Below, one piece after another: positions 8,908-18,177 of a stretch of DNA of 64,000 nt. A program made the translations under genes and the position numbers. The stretch comes from Actinokineospora diospyrosa (GTDB lineage Bacteria; Actinomycetota; Actinomycetes; Mycobacteriales; Pseudonocardiaceae). Every line of letters begins with the position of its first letter. Within the stretch, counting starts at the first letter, position 1. The DNA is taken from positions 186,001 through 250,000 of the forward strand of contig NZ_JAMTCO010000011.1 in assembly GCF_024171925.1 (NCBI RefSeq). Direction: 5' to 3'. The notes below the pieces were generated by a model that did no database searches, was not told the DNA's origin, and saw only the letters and a list, made by a program, of their open reading frames with translations.

Positions 8908-9597
8908 TCAGGACTCGAACTTGTAACCCAGACCGCGCACCGTCACCAGGTGGCGCGGCGAGGCCGGGTCGGGTTCGATCTTCGAGCGCAGCCGCTTGAC
9001 GTGCACGTCGAGGGTCTTGGTGTCGCCGACGTAGTCCGCGCCCCACACCCGGTCGATCAGCTGGCCGCGGGTGAGCACCCGGCCGACGTTGCGCAGCAGG
9101 TACTCGAGCAGGTCGAACTCCTTGAGCGGCAACGGGACGTCGGTACCGTCCACAGTGACCACGTGCCGCTCGACGTCCATTCGGACCGGTCCGGCCGCGA
9201 GCACCTGGGGCAGCAGCTCGCCGTCGCCACCGGCCTCGCCGCCGCGGCGCAGCACCGCGCGCACGCGGGCGATCAGCTCGCGCGCCGAGTAGGGCTTGGT
9301 GACGTAGTCGTCCGCGCCGAGCTCGAGGCCGACCACCTTGTCGATCTCGCTGTCGCGGGCGGTGACCATGATCACGGGGACCGCGGAGCGCTGGCGCAGC
9401 GCCTTGCACACGTCGGTGCCGCTCATCCCGGGCAGCATGAGGTCGAGCAGCACGATGTCGGCACCGTTGCGGTCGAACTCCTCCAGCGCCTGCTGGCCGG
9501 TCACGGCCACCGCGGCGGTGAAGCCCTCCTTGCGCAGCAGGAAGGCAAGCGGGTCGGCGAAGGACTCCTCGTCCTCCACGATCAGCACTCTCGTCAT
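8908..9597 (-). CDS. regX3: Response regulator RegX3
   Basis: OmpR/PhoB-family regulator of 229 residues. The receiver domain has the acidic pocket (VEDEE), phosphoacceptor Asp52 in LLDLMLPG and Lys101 in VTKPYSARE. The C-terminal winged helix ends in [10 protein letters not shown]. The ATG at 9597 overlaps the senX3 stop (ATGA). SenX3-RegX3 is the phosphate-starvation two-component system of actinobacteria. The neighbouring Ppx/GppA gene fits this role. Confidence 0.93.
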   Translation of the reverse strand: MTRVLIVEDEESFADPLAFLLRKEGFTAAVAVTGQQALEEFDRNGADIVLLDLMLPGMSGTDVCKALRQRSAVPVIMVTARDSEIDKVVGLELGADDYVTKPYSARELIARVRAVLRRGGEAGGDGELLPQVLAAGPVRMDVERHVVTVDGTDVPLPLKEFDLLEYLLRNVGRVLTRGQLIDRVWGADYVGDTKTLDVHVKRLRSKIEPDPASPRHLVTVRGLGYKFES

Positions 9598-10829
9598 GCC
9601 ATTCCTCCGTGATCGGTTGCGGTGCCGTCGGATTTCGACGGAAGCGTCGCGCGGCCGCCCACCAGCGTGGGCTCCGCACCGTTGGTGCCGTTCTCGCCCG
9701 CGGTGAGCGCGCGGTGCTCGAGGTGCGCGGGCACCCGCAGGGTGAACGTCGAGCCGAGGCCGGGTTTGCTCCACAGCCGGACCTCGCCGCCGTGGTTGGC
9801 GGCGACGTGCTTGACGATGGCCAGGCCGAGGCCGGTGCCGCCGGTGGCGCGCGAGCGGGCCCGGTCGACCCGGTAGAACCGCTCGAAGACGCGCTGCTGC
9901 TCGTCCTCGGGGATGCCGACGCCGCGGTCGGTCACCGCGATCTCCACGTAGCCGTCGGCGAGGCCGCGGCTGACCGAGACCGGGCTGCCGGCCGAGGAGT
10001 AGGCGAGCGCGTTCTGCAGGAGGTTGGACAGGGCGGTGACCAGCAGCGTGCGGTCGCCCTGCACGAGCAGCCCGCTGTCGTCGTCGGTGGTGACGTCGAT
10101 GCCGGTGGACTCCATGACCAGCCGGGCGCGGCCCATGGCCTCGCGCAGCACGGCGTCCACCTCGACGGTGTGCATCTCGGGCAGCCGCTCGGCGCCCTGC
10201 AGCCGGGAGAGCGCTATCAACTCGGTGACCAGCGTGCCGAGCCGGTTGCCCTCGTTGAGGATCTTGGTGGTGAACCGGCGCACCTCGACCGGGTCCTCGG
10301 CCGCGTCGAGCACGGCCTCGGCGAGCAGCGCCATCGCGCCGACCGGGGTCTTGAGCTCGTGGCTGACGTTGGCCACGAAGTCGCGCCGGGTGGCCTCCAG
10401 CCGGACCGCCTCGGACTGGTCGTCGGCGTCGACGGCGGTGAACCCGTCGCCGAGCGGGCGGACCTCGCCGAGCACGGCCTCCGGGGTGCGGCCACCGCGC
10501 GACTCGAGCGGGGACAGGTCGACCTCCATCGGGTCGCCGGTCTCCACCACCACCTCCGCGGCCTTGCGGGCGCGGTCGTCGACGCGGTTGTTGCGCACCA
10601 GGCCGAGCTCCTCGGCCCGCGGGTTGTGGATCACCACGTCACCGAACCGGTTGAGCACGACCACACCGGTGTGGGTGGACTGGATGATCCGTTGGACCAG
10701 GTCGGCGACCGTGGGGCCGTCCGGGGCTCCGCCGGTGCCGCGGGAGCGGGTGCGGCCGACGAGGAAGCCGACGAACAGGCCGATCAGCAGGGTGCCGAAC
10801 GACAGCGCGAGATAGACCGGGGCGGCCAC
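9594..10829 (-). CDS. senX3: Sensor histidine kinase SenX3
   Basis: About 411 residues: an N-terminal hydrophobic segment (LIGLFVGFLVGRTRSRG), a PAS domain (HTGVVVLNRFGDVVIHN), the HisKA box with phosphoacceptor His in FVANVSHELKTPVGAM, and a HATPase domain with the DRGVGIPEDE and GTGLGLAIVKH motifs. It phosphorylates RegX3, encoded next with a 4-bp overlap. The N-terminus is uncertain: the first conventional start that keeps the membrane segment is GTG 10829, and no clear ribosome site precedes it. The frame stays open upstream without an ATG. Confidence 0.88.
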   Translation of the reverse strand: MAAPVYLALSFGTLLIGLFVGFLVGRTRSRGTGGAPDGPTVADLVQRIIQSTHTGVVVLNRFGDVVIHNPRAEELGLVRNNRVDDRARKAAEVVVETGDPMEVDLSPLESRGGRTPEAVLGEVRPLGDGFTAVDADDQSEAVRLEATRRDFVANVSHELKTPVGAMALLAEAVLDAAEDPVEVRRFTTKILNEGNRLGTLVTELIALSRLQGAERLPEMHTVEVDAVLREAMGRARLVMESTGIDVTTDDDSGLLVQGDRTLLVTALSNLLQNALAYSSAGSPVSVSRGLADGYVEIAVTDRGVGIPEDEQQRVFERFYRVDRARSRATGGTGLGLAIVKHVAANHGGEVRLWSKPGLGSTFTLRVPAHLEHRALTAGENGTNGAEPTLVGGRATLPSKSDGTATDHGGMA

Positions 10830-11128
10830 ACCGAGGATCGTAAGCAGGCGCCACAGGGGTTTGACCAGCCCGGGAACGGCATTGGTGACCGTGCCGACAC
10901 CGTTGTGCCTGCTTGTTCCCCACTCGGCCAGACCCCGTTCACTCGATCGTGTCCTACTAGCCGGTAACCATCGAGCACCGTGCGCCTGGGCGGCACCGCC
11001 ACCCGATGGAAACCGGCCGTTAGGGGGATCACACCCGGCCTGATGATTCCGCGCCGTGTCGACGCGGCCGGGCCGGGCGCAGCGGCCACCCGGTGTCCAC
11101 TGTGCCCGGTCCGTCAGTCCACTCGGGC
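10830..11128. other. Spacer between gpmA and senX3
   Basis: About 300 bp containing no convincing gene on either strand. It probably holds the senX3-regX3 promoter, since both flanking genes run on the minus strand. I could not identify a PHO-box-like direct repeat with confidence. Confidence 0.5.
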
Positions 11129-11875
11129 CTAGCGGCCCTGGTTGGCCACGGCGCTGATCGCGGCGGTGGCGGCGGCCGGGTCGAGGTAGGTCCCGCCCGG
11201 GTTGGTCGGCTTGAGCGCGTCGTCGAGGTCGTAGCGCAGCGGGATGCCGGTGGGGATGTTCAGCCCGGCGATGTCGGCGTCGGAGATCCCGTCGAGGTGC
11301 TTGACGAGCGCGCGCAGCGAGTTGCCGTGCGCGGCGACCAGGACGGTCTTGCCCGCCCGCAGGTCGGGAACGATCTCGGTCTCCCAGTACGGGACGAGCC
11401 GGGCCACCACGTCCTTGAGGCACTCGGTGCGCGGCGCGGCGGCACCGAGGTGGGCGTAGCGCGGGTCGCCGTCCTGGCTGTACTCGTCCCCCACCTCGAT
11501 AGGCGGCGGCGGGACGTCGTAGGAGCGGCGCCAGAGCATGAACTGCTCCTCGCCGAACTCAGCGAGGGTCTGCTTCTTGTCCTTGCCCTGCAGCGCGCCG
11601 TAGTGGCGCTCGTTGAGCCGCCAGTCCCGCTTGACCGGGATCCACACCCGGTCGGCCGCGTCGAGGGCGAGGTGCGCGGTGTTGATCGCCCGGCGCTGCA
11701 ACGAGGTGTGCACGACGTCGGGCAGGATGCCCGCCCCGCGCAACAGCTCGCCGCCCCGGGCCGCCTCCGCGACCCCCTTCTCGGACAGGGCGACGTCGAC
11801 CCAGCCGGTGAACAGGTTCAGCGCGTTCCAGACGCTCTCGCCGTGGCGGAGCAACACCAGGGTTCCGATGGCCAT
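11129..11875 (-). CDS. gpmA: 2,3-bisphosphoglycerate-dependent phosphoglycerate mutase
   Basis: Glycolytic and gluconeogenic interconversion of 3- and 2-phosphoglycerate. The 248-residue length is that of the dPGM family. The catalytic His is in [15 protein letters not shown], and the second active-site block is [19 protein letters not shown]. The ATG at 11875 ([14 protein letters not shown]) gives the standard N-terminus. Its position next to senX3 matches Rv0489. Confidence 0.95.
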   Translation of the reverse strand: MAIGTLVLLRHGESVWNALNLFTGWVDVALSEKGVAEAARGGELLRGAGILPDVVHTSLQRRAINTAHLALDAADRVWIPVKRDWRLNERHYGALQGKDKKQTLAEFGEEQFMLWRRSYDVPPPPIEVGDEYSQDGDPRYAHLGAAAPRTECLKDVVARLVPYWETEIVPDLRAGKTVLVAAHGNSLRALVKHLDGISDADIAGLNIPTGIPLRYDLDDALKPTNPGGTYLDPAAATAAISAVANQGR

Positions 11876-12059
11876 GGCGAAAGCCTGCCAGACCAGCGCA
11901 CCAGGACCCGGTGTGCCACTGCTCACCGAGCACCCGACGACCGAGCTGGACCGAAGGGCGGAACCCGTTGCGCCAGCTGTCGATCTTCACGATCAGGGGA
12001 CACCAATTTGGGTCAGCTTGTACCCCCAAATGCCCCCAAAGACACGGGTAGTTGCAGGA

Positions 12060-12075
12060 TCACAGACTCCTGTGA
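12060..12075. promoter_or_regulatory. Inverted repeat upstream of gpmA
   Basis: TCACAG-ACTC-CTGTGA is a perfect 6-bp inverted repeat in a lower-GC stretch about 185 bp upstream of the gpmA start. It may be an operator or part of the gpmA promoter region. The half-sites are in the opposite order to the CRP consensus, so it is not called a CRP site. Confidence 0.35.
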
Positions 12076-12289
12076 CCGAATAGTTACTAACCGTCTGCGA
12101 CATCCACGAATGGCGTAGTGGTCGGCCTTGTGCTGGTGTCCGGCATCTGACAAGTTGACCTATAGGCGCCCCGGAACAGCTCCCACGCACTCCCTGGTCC
12201 GGGCAGCGTCCCGCGCGGCTCGACTCCCCTGCCGAGCCGCCGCCCCGCGAGCTCCCGGGTGCCCCCCGCCTCGGGACGCAGCGGGCAGG

Positions 12290-12338
12290 CGCGGGGCGGT
12301 TCGGGAACGCGACTCCCCCTCGCTCGAACCGCCCCGCG
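12290..12338. other. Strong hairpin in the gpmA-DUF4349 intergenic region
   Basis: A 14-bp perfect stem (arms 12290-12303 and 12325-12338, containing GCGGGGCGGTTCG and its complement) encloses a 21-nt loop. It could act as a structural or terminator element; no T-run follows on either strand. Confidence 0.6.
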
Positions 12339-12469
12339 ACTCAACCTCCGGGCCCGCACACGGCCCCAGCCCAGCCAGTCACTGGCCACCGCAAACCCGC
12401 TGGCACCCCCAGCCCTCCGCCGGGTCCGCCCCCCGCCCAGGGCTGCGCAACCGCACAACACCCACGCGC

Positions 12470-12632
12470 TGGCCCCACCTGATCAACCCCGGGGACACCC
12501 GGAAGCCCCGGTGCCAACCCGGCCACCGTCAGGACCGGCCCCAACCCACCCAGTTGGCCGCCCGAACACTCGAACCCAGCGGCGCCAACCCGCCCCCCGT
12601 CAGGTCCGCCCCAACCCACCTGATCACCCCGC
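12470..12632. repeat. Degenerate direct repeats of about 71 bp
   Basis: C-rich units recur with a period near 71 bp. CCAACCCG...CCGTCAGG occurs near 12514 and 12585. CCACCTGATCA occurs near 12475 and 12616, two periods apart. The copies differ at many positions. No gene is supported here. Confidence 0.6.
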
Positions 12633-12659
12633 GCCCCTCGGAGTCGCTGGTGCCAAGCC

Positions 12660-12806
12660 AGCTCGATGGGGCGGACTTGTTTTGCGCGGGGGAGCGACAC
12701 CCGTAGCGTTTCCTCGCGGCAGGGCCAGTCTCTTCGGCCCCTGCTGTGCGGACCTGCCACGGGTGTCGCAGGGGCCCCGCGCAAAACAAGTTCGCCCCAT
12801 CGAGCT
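12660..12806. repeat. 147-bp palindromic element, copy 1
   Basis: An imperfect long palindrome. The outer arms 12660-12691 and 12775-12806 pair over 32 bp with a single G.U. An inner stem pairs 12694-12704 with 12759-12769. The central 73 bp are nearly identical to a second copy at 33651-33793. Differences in the outer stem between the copies are largely compensatory (C-G becomes T-A), which points to selection for the folded form. It has no coding capacity. It could be a MITE-like mobile repeat or a structured RNA. Confidence 0.85.
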
Positions 12807-13101
12807 TGTCACCAAAATCGCGGATCGGGACCGATGTCGCCGCCAGGCGACGAGGCGTCCGATCCGGCTCGCGATGCCGCAGGCGAGCCGAGCCGCTCCC
12901 CCGGAACCGAAAGCCCGATCCCCTCGCCCTGCGCCAAGATCAGCTCAATCACCCCCTGACCTGGCGAAACACCCCCACCGCCCCTCCCCACCGCGGCCAG
13001 CCGCCCCCTCCCGCGCCACCCCAGCCCCCACCCTCTCCGGGGGGCGGCCCCGATGCCAGTCTACCGGTTCTGACCTGCGAAAACAGCCGCCACAGAAATC
13101 T

Positions 13102-13169
13102 GTGGATAACTCAGCCGTTGTGGATAACTCGAACGCGAGTGGTGGACAACCGCGGGGGTTGTGGACAAC
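13102..13169. other. Cluster of four DnaA boxes
   Basis: TGTGGATAA occurs at 13102-13110 and 13120-13128, GGTGGACAA at 13142-13150 and TGTGGACAA at 13161-13169, all in the same orientation within 68 bp. These match the DnaA-box consensus TTATCCACA and its high-GC variant TTGTCCACA on the complementary strand. The cluster lies just downstream of the DUF4349 gene's stop, in non-coding DNA. No dnaA or dnaN is nearby, so this is not the chromosome origin by context. A DnaA titration or regulatory site is more likely. Confidence 0.75.
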
Positions 13170-13189
13170 TCAGCGCAGACCCAAGCGAC

Positions 13190-14116
13190 TCAGCTCTCCG
13201 GGACCACCTGTGCCGCAACCGCAGGAGGCGCCACAGAGCGATTGCGCCGCCGATAGCGCCAGATGAGGTACGCGGGAACACCGAGGACCACAGCAAAAGG
13301 CAGCAACGTCCCGACAACGCGCAATACGAACGAACCCGCATCCAGGAACGCGTGCCACCCAGTGGCCAACGCCCCCAAGAACGAGTCGTCCTCCGAAACG
13401 GGCACCGGTGCGGCGCCGTCCACGCTGATCCGCACGGTCACCGCCGAGAGCGCGACGCTGCCCGCGAGGGCCTCCCGCCGCTTCAGCAACGACTCCAGCT
13501 CGGCCTCGCGCCGGGTGACCTCGCTCTCCAGCTGCACGATCTCCGAGATCGACGTCGCCCGGTCGAGCAGGGCGCGGACCCGGGCCAGGCTGGTGCGCTG
13601 GGTCTGGATGCGGCTCTCCACGTCCACGACCTGCTCGGTGACGTCCTGCGCGGTCTGGCTGCGGCTGGTCACCGTCCCGGCCTCGGCGATGCGCGAGAGC
13701 GCCGCGTCGAGCTTGTCCGAGGGCACGTGCACGGTCAGCGTCGCGAACCGGTCGGTGACCTGCTCCTGCCCGGAGAACCCGCCCGCGGCCACGGCCTCGG
13801 CGCGCACCCGGTCGGCCGCCTCGGGCACCTTCGGCGCGGACAGCTCGACGCTGGCGGTGCGGACCAGCTTGCGGTCCACCCCCGGCTGGTCGACGCGCGC
13901 CTGCTCCGGCGCCTGCGGCGCGGCCTCGGCCTTCGACCCGGAACCGGGGGCAGAACCGGACTCCGCACCGGTGAAGCTGTCCCCCGCCGCCCCCCGGTCC
14001 ATCGCGGGCACCGGGGCCGAAGCACCCGACGAGGTCCCCGTCGACGTGCACCCCGCCGTGAAGGCCCCCGCCGCCAGCAGCACCAACCCGACTAACCGGG
14101 TCTTGTTGAGCACCAT
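13190..14116 (-). CDS. DUF4349 domain-containing lipoprotein
   Basis: A 308-residue surface lipoprotein. The signal peptide ends in the lipobox region GAFTAGC (Cys near residue 23), followed by a low-complexity linker. The DUF4349 core contains RTASVELSAPKVPEAADRV and a coiled-coil segment (RIQTQRTSLARVRALLDRA, then LQLESEVTRREAELESLL). A transmembrane helix near residues 260-290 is followed by a basic tail. The SD sequence GGGGAGAG precedes the ATG. Its function is unknown. Confidence 0.85.
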   Translation of the reverse strand: MVLNKTRLVGLVLLAAGAFTAGCTSTGTSSGASAPVPAMDRGAAGDSFTGAESGSAPGSGSKAEAAPQAPEQARVDQPGVDRKLVRTASVELSAPKVPEAADRVRAEAVAAGGFSGQEQVTDRFATLTVHVPSDKLDAALSRIAEAGTVTSRSQTAQDVTEQVVDVESRIQTQRTSLARVRALLDRATSISEIVQLESEVTRREAELESLLKRREALAGSVALSAVTVRISVDGAAPVPVSEDDSFLGALATGWHAFLDAGSFVLRVVGTLLPFAVVLGVPAYLIWRYRRRNRSVAPPAVAAQVVPES

Positions 14117-14193
14117 CCCGCTCTCCCCTCACCCGCACGATCCGTCTGGCATGCAGACGGGCCGGGAGGGTCAGGTCGTTGCGGCGCGGGTGA

Positions 14194-14721
14194 TCACGAG
14201 TCGGCCTCGTCTGCGACACGGCCCCGTTGCGCGGGCTCGAGCAGGTGCGCGAAGGCCTGGAGGTTGGCCAGCGACTCCCCGCGCGAGGTCCGCCAGTCCC
14301 ACTCGCGGCGGATCGCGGTGCCGAAGCCGATCTCCAGCAGGGTGTTGAAGTCCCCGTCGGCGGCCTCGAGGACCTGGCCGAGCAGGCGGTCGAGCTCGTC
14401 GGCGGTCACCGCCGCGTGGCTGACCCGACCCACCAGGTAGATGTCACCCAACCGGTCGATCGTGTAGTGCACTCCGTAGAGCCGGGCGTTGCGGCGCAGC
14501 AGGAAGCGGTAGACCTCCTCGTGCGCCTCGTCGGGCTTGCGGCAGACGAACGCCTCGACGGTCAGCGCGTGGTTGCCCAGGATGAGCCAGCAATTGGTGC
14601 GCTGCTTCTTGATCCCGGGCAGGGTGACGTGGAAGCGACCCGGCTGAGGTCGCTCGTAGCTCAGCTCCCGCTCGGTGAGCGCGTCCGCGATGACCTGGTC
14701 GAGTGAATGCGCATCCGTCAC
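14194..14721 (-). CDS. YbjN domain-containing protein
   Basis: A 175-residue protein of the YbjN/T3SS-chaperone-like fold (Rv0487-like). It has an N-terminal helical region ([19 protein letters not shown]), a beta-sheet core ([18 protein letters not shown]) and a conserved [20 protein letters not shown] block. GTG 14721 overlaps the mshA stop (GTGA), so it is coupled to mycothiol biosynthesis. Its role is unknown; a chaperone-like partner of MshA is an inference from conserved linkage. Confidence 0.88.
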   Translation of the reverse strand: MTDAHSLDQVIADALTERELSYERPQPGRFHVTLPGIKKQRTNCWLILGNHALTVEAFVCRKPDEAHEEVYRFLLRRNARLYGVHYTIDRLGDIYLVGRVSHAAVTADELDRLLGQVLEAADGDFNTLLEIGFGTAIRREWDWRTSRGESLANLQAFAHLLEPAQRGRVADEADS

Positions 14722-16010
14722 ACCGCAACCTCAGCACGCGCGGGCGCGTACCGCAGCACGTGGTCGGCCTCGACGTAGGCGGCGATGAGCGCGTCGGTGG
14801 TGCGGTCCCAGGAGAAGGCCCTGGCGTGCCGGACGGCGCCCGCTCCGAGCTCGGCGCGCAGCCCGGGCGCGGTGACCAGGCGGCCGAGCGAGTCGGCCCA
14901 GTCGGCGGTGGCGTGCCCGTCGACCAGCAGGCCGGAGACCCGGTCGGCGACCGCGACCGGCAGCCCGCCGACGGCGGCCGCGACCACCGGGGTACCGCAG
15001 GCCTGCGCCTCCAGGGCGACCAGGCCGAAGCTCTCGTTGTGGCTGGGCACGGCGACCACGTCGGCGGCCCGGTAGACGGTGGCCAGCGCGGCACCGGACT
15101 GCGGCGGCAGGAACCGCACCACGTCGGTGATGCCCAGCGCGACGGCCAGGTCCTGCAACGCGGCCGGTTGGTCCAGACCGGTGCCCGACGGGCCGCCCGC
15201 GATCAGGACGACCAGCTTGTCCCTGGCCACGGTGCCCCGGTCGATCAGCTCGGCCGCGGCGCGCAGCAGCACGTCCGGCGCCTTCAACGGCTGGATGCGG
15301 CCCACGAAGGCCACGACGACGGCGTCCTGGGGCACCCGCAGCCTGGCGCGCGCGGCGGCGCGGTCACCGGGGCGGAAGCGGTCGAGGTCCACACCGGGCG
15401 CGATGATCCGGACCTTCTCCGGCGCGGCGTCGTAGAGCTCGACCAGCTGCGCGGCCTCGACGGCGGTGTTCGCGATGAGCTGGTCGGCCTCGTCGACGAC
15501 CTGCTGCTCGCCGAGCACGCGCACCAGCGGCTCCGGGGTGTCGCCGTCGGCGAGCGCGGCGTTCTTGACCTTGGCGAGGGTGTGCGCGGTGTGCACCAGC
15601 GGCACCCCCCAGCGCTTGCGGGCCAGCCAGCCGACCTGCCCGGACAGCCAGTAGTGCGAGTGCACCAGCTCGTAGTGGCCCGGCTCGTGCCTGGCCTCGG
15701 CGCGCAGCACGCCCGCGGTGAACGGGCACAGCTGGTTGGGCAGCTCGGCGCGCTGCAACCCCTCGAACGGGCCCGCGGAGACGTGCCTGACCAGCACACC
15801 GGGGGCCAGCTCGACGACCGGCGGCAGGTCAGAGGCGGTGGCCCTGGTGAACACCTCGACGGCGATGCCGCGCTGGGCCATCCGCGTGGTGGTCTCGGTG
15901 ATGTAGACGTTCATCCCGCCCGCGTCCCCGGTACCGGGCTGCTCCAAGGGGGAGGTGTGCACCGACAGGACCGCGATCCGCCGAGGTCTGCGCAGCTGCG
16001 TGGGAGTCAC
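14718..16010 (-). CDS. mshA: D-inositol-3-phosphate glycosyltransferase
   Basis: First step of mycothiol synthesis: transfer of GlcNAc from UDP-GlcNAc to 1D-myo-inositol-3-phosphate. It is a GT4-family GT-B fold of 430 residues. The N-terminal acceptor site reads [20 protein letters not shown]. The C-terminal nucleotide-sugar site contains [20 protein letters not shown] and [20 protein letters not shown]. The start is GTG 16010, 7 bp after the hydrolase stop, with GGAAGGGG upstream. Presence of mshA is a strong actinobacterial marker. Confidence 0.96.
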   Translation of the reverse strand: MTPTQLRRPRRIAVLSVHTSPLEQPGTGDAGGMNVYITETTTRMAQRGIAVEVFTRATASDLPPVVELAPGVLVRHVSAGPFEGLQRAELPNQLCPFTAGVLRAEARHEPGHYELVHSHYWLSGQVGWLARKRWGVPLVHTAHTLAKVKNAALADGDTPEPLVRVLGEQQVVDEADQLIANTAVEAAQLVELYDAAPEKVRIIAPGVDLDRFRPGDRAAARARLRVPQDAVVVAFVGRIQPLKAPDVLLRAAAELIDRGTVARDKLVVLIAGGPSGTGLDQPAALQDLAVALGITDVVRFLPPQSGAALATVYRAADVVAVPSHNESFGLVALEAQACGTPVVAAAVGGLPVAVADRVSGLLVDGHATADWADSLGRLVTAPGLRAELGAGAVRHARAFSWDRTTDALIAAYVEADHVLRYAPARAEVAV

Positions 16011-16017
16011 CCCGCAA

Positions 16018-16881
16018 TCACCCCTTCCGGCCCTCCGCTACGCGCGCAGCTTCGCGGAGCACACCGTTGAACTCGTCGACCCGTTCGGAGAAGGGCGCGT
16101 GCCCGACCCCTGGGAACCAACGCAGTGTGGCACCGGGAATCTTCCCGGCCGCGTACTCGGCACCGGCAGGATCGACGACCGCGTCCTGGGTCCCGTGCAC
16201 CACGGTGGTCGGCACGGTGATCGCGGCCAACACGTCACCGCTACCCACATCCCGCCTGAACAGGGCCTTGCGGACGGCGGGCGGCACCCGCAGCGTGTCT
16301 CCCATCCAGGCTTGGGTGAGGGTGCCTGGTGCGGGCTCGGCGGTCATCGCGACTGTGAGGGACGCGACAGCGGGAATGGCCACACCGGGGTCCTCGGCGA
16401 ACAGCGCGGGCAGCCCGGCGAGCATCGCGGGCCCCGGCTGGCCGCCGGGATGGCCCTTGCCGATCTCGGTGATGGCGCCGACCAGGACGATGCCCGCCAG
16501 GTCGGCGCAGCCGCGTTCGCGCACGTAGTCGGTGATGACAAGACCACCGTAAGACCAGCCGACGACCAGGGCGGGCGCACCGGCGAAGGCCAGCACGGCG
16601 GCGAGGTCCTCGGCCCAGACCGCGGCCTGGTCGTAGCCCCCGGTCGGGACGTCGGACTCGCCGTGGCCGCGCAGGTCGACGGCGATCAGGTGGTGGGCGG
16701 CCAGCAGCCCGGGGTCGGCGAACTGGGCCGCCCAGCAGCGGCTGGACTGGGCCCAGCCGTGCACGAACACGATCGGTCGCCGCGCGGGATCACCGGCGGT
16801 GCGGACGGCCAACCCGGCGCCGCCCGCGCCCGCGACGGTGTGGATCAACGCAGCGCCGACATCTTCTGCCACTGGCTCCAC
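16018..16881 (-). CDS. Alpha/beta hydrolase
   Basis: A serine hydrolase of about 280 residues. The oxyanion segment is [12 protein letters not shown]. The nucleophile elbow is VVGWSYGG and the catalytic His lies in [11 protein letters not shown]; an Asp in [10 protein letters not shown] completes the triad. The frame opens at GTG 16881, inside the end of the transpeptidase gene. A TTG at 16848 overlapping the TGA by 4 bp is an alternative. It sits between the L,D-transpeptidase and mshA on the same strand. The substrate is unknown. Confidence 0.8.
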   Translation of the reverse strand: MEPVAEDVGAALIHTVAGAGGAGLAVRTAGDPARRPIVFVHGWAQSSRCWAAQFADPGLLAAHHLIAVDLRGHGESDVPTGGYDQAAVWAEDLAAVLAFAGAPALVVGWSYGGLVITDYVRERGCADLAGIVLVGAITEIGKGHPGGQPGPAMLAGLPALFAEDPGVAIPAVASLTVAMTAEPAPGTLTQAWMGDTLRVPPAVRKALFRRDVGSGDVLAAITVPTTVVHGTQDAVVDPAGAEYAAGKIPGATLRWFPGVGHAPFSERVDEFNGVLREAARVAEGRKG

Positions 16882-18038
16882 GGGATGAGCCAGTCGAAGA
16901 CGTCGGAGCTGGTCGGCATGTTCGCCTTGGAGCCGGTGATCTCCACCGGGTCACCGATGAGCGCCGAGTCGAAGTAGGCCTTGGCGTCGGGCTCGAGCAG
17001 GTTCACGCACCCGTGCGAGGTGTTCGCCTTGCCGATGTTGGCCCGGTTCTCCTCGTTCTCGTGGATGAACTCGCCGTGGTTGGAGATCCGCACGGCCCAC
17101 TTCTTCTTGACGTTGGTGTAGCCGTAGCGCGGGTTGGAGAAGTCGCCGATGGGGTCCTTCTGCATCACGATCAACGTGCCGTTGGGCGTGTTCAGGTCCG
17201 GGTCGGCGTCCTTGCCGTTGCTGGACGGGTAGCTGGCGGTGAGCTGGCCGTCGCGGTAGACGTTCATCTTGTGGTCGGGGGTGTTGACCTTGACCACCTG
17301 GTTGCGGCCGATGGTGAACGCGGTGCTCAGGTCGGCCTTGCCGTAGGCGCCGCCGCCGTAGGCCAGGCCGTAGAGCTTAGCGGTGACGGTGACCTTGGTG
17401 CCCGCGGGCCAGTACTCCTTCGGCCGCCAGTCCACCTGCTGGTCGTTGAGCCACGCCCAGGCCCCGTCGACCGGCTTGGAGGTCTCGACGCTGAGCGCCT
17501 TCTCCACGGCCGCCTTGTCGGTGACCTTGCCCTCGGGGAACTTCACGCTGATCGGCATGCCGACGCCCACGGTCGCGTTGTCGGCCGGGTTGATCGTCGC
17601 GCGCGGGGTCTTGGCGGGCTTGAGCGTGGTGAAACCGCCCTTGAGCTCGACCTTCTTGCCGTCGGACCCGGTCGCGGCCGCGGTGTAGGTGTACTTCTTG
17701 CCGTACCCGAACACCTCCGAGGACGCCCAGGACAGCTTGTCCGCGGCGACGGCGCCCTTGACGGCCTTGCCGTCCGGGCTGAGCACCTCGACCGAGTCGA
17801 TGGCCCCGTCGGTCACGCTGATCTTGAGCGGGTCCCCCGGCGGTACGTCGGCGGCGTCGTTGGCCGGACTCGCGGCCAGCTTCGCCTTGGGCGCCGCCTC
17901 CTGCTGCCCGCTGTCGCCCCCGCCGCTACCGCCCGGTGTGCCGGTTTGCTCCGAGGTGCAGCCGGCGAGCAGCGCGAGAACCAGGAACAGGGCTCCCACG
18001 AGGCCGGTGGTCCTGGTCGTCGAAGCCGGTCGTCTCAC
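16845..18038 (-). CDS. L,D-transpeptidase lipoprotein (LdtMt5/LprQ-like)
   Basis: Cross-links peptidoglycan through 3-3 bonds outside the membrane. A 397-residue lipoprotein: signal peptide with lipobox LALLAGC, then two Ig-like domains typical of actinobacterial Ldts, then a YkuD catalytic domain with NTSHGCVNLLEPDAKAYFD (active Cys and His). GTG 18038 is chosen because GGGAGG lies 7 nt upstream. It corresponds in position to Rv0483. MurB, another peptidoglycan gene, is close by. Confidence 0.92.
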   Translation of the reverse strand: MRRPASTTRTTGLVGALFLVLALLAGCTSEQTGTPGGSGGGDSGQQEAAPKAKLAASPANDAADVPPGDPLKISVTDGAIDSVEVLSPDGKAVKGAVAADKLSWASSEVFGYGKKYTYTAAATGSDGKKVELKGGFTTLKPAKTPRATINPADNATVGVGMPISVKFPEGKVTDKAAVEKALSVETSKPVDGAWAWLNDQQVDWRPKEYWPAGTKVTVTAKLYGLAYGGGAYGKADLSTAFTIGRNQVVKVNTPDHKMNVYRDGQLTASYPSSNGKDADPDLNTPNGTLIVMQKDPIGDFSNPRYGYTNVKKKWAVRISNHGEFIHENEENRANIGKANTSHGCVNLLEPDAKAYFDSALIGDPVEITGSKANMPTSSDVFDWLIPWSQWQKMSALR

Positions 18039-18177
18039 CGTGGAACCTCCCACTGTCGAGTCTCTCCCCACCGATGTAGGACGCCCGGGTGGCGATGGGG
18101 TGCGCCACCCGCGTTGTGACTGTGCTCATACTCCCGCGCCCGGTTGGCGGCCGGGTCCCGGGGCAGGATCGACAACC

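Noticed and set aside
12060..12075. CRP-family binding site
   Set aside because: The half-sites are TCACA-N6-TGTGA, the reverse order of the TGTGA-N6-TCACA consensus.
13102..13169. Chromosome replication origin
   Set aside because: DnaA boxes are present but no dnaA, dnaN, gyrB or rpmH neighbours and no AT-rich unwinding region.
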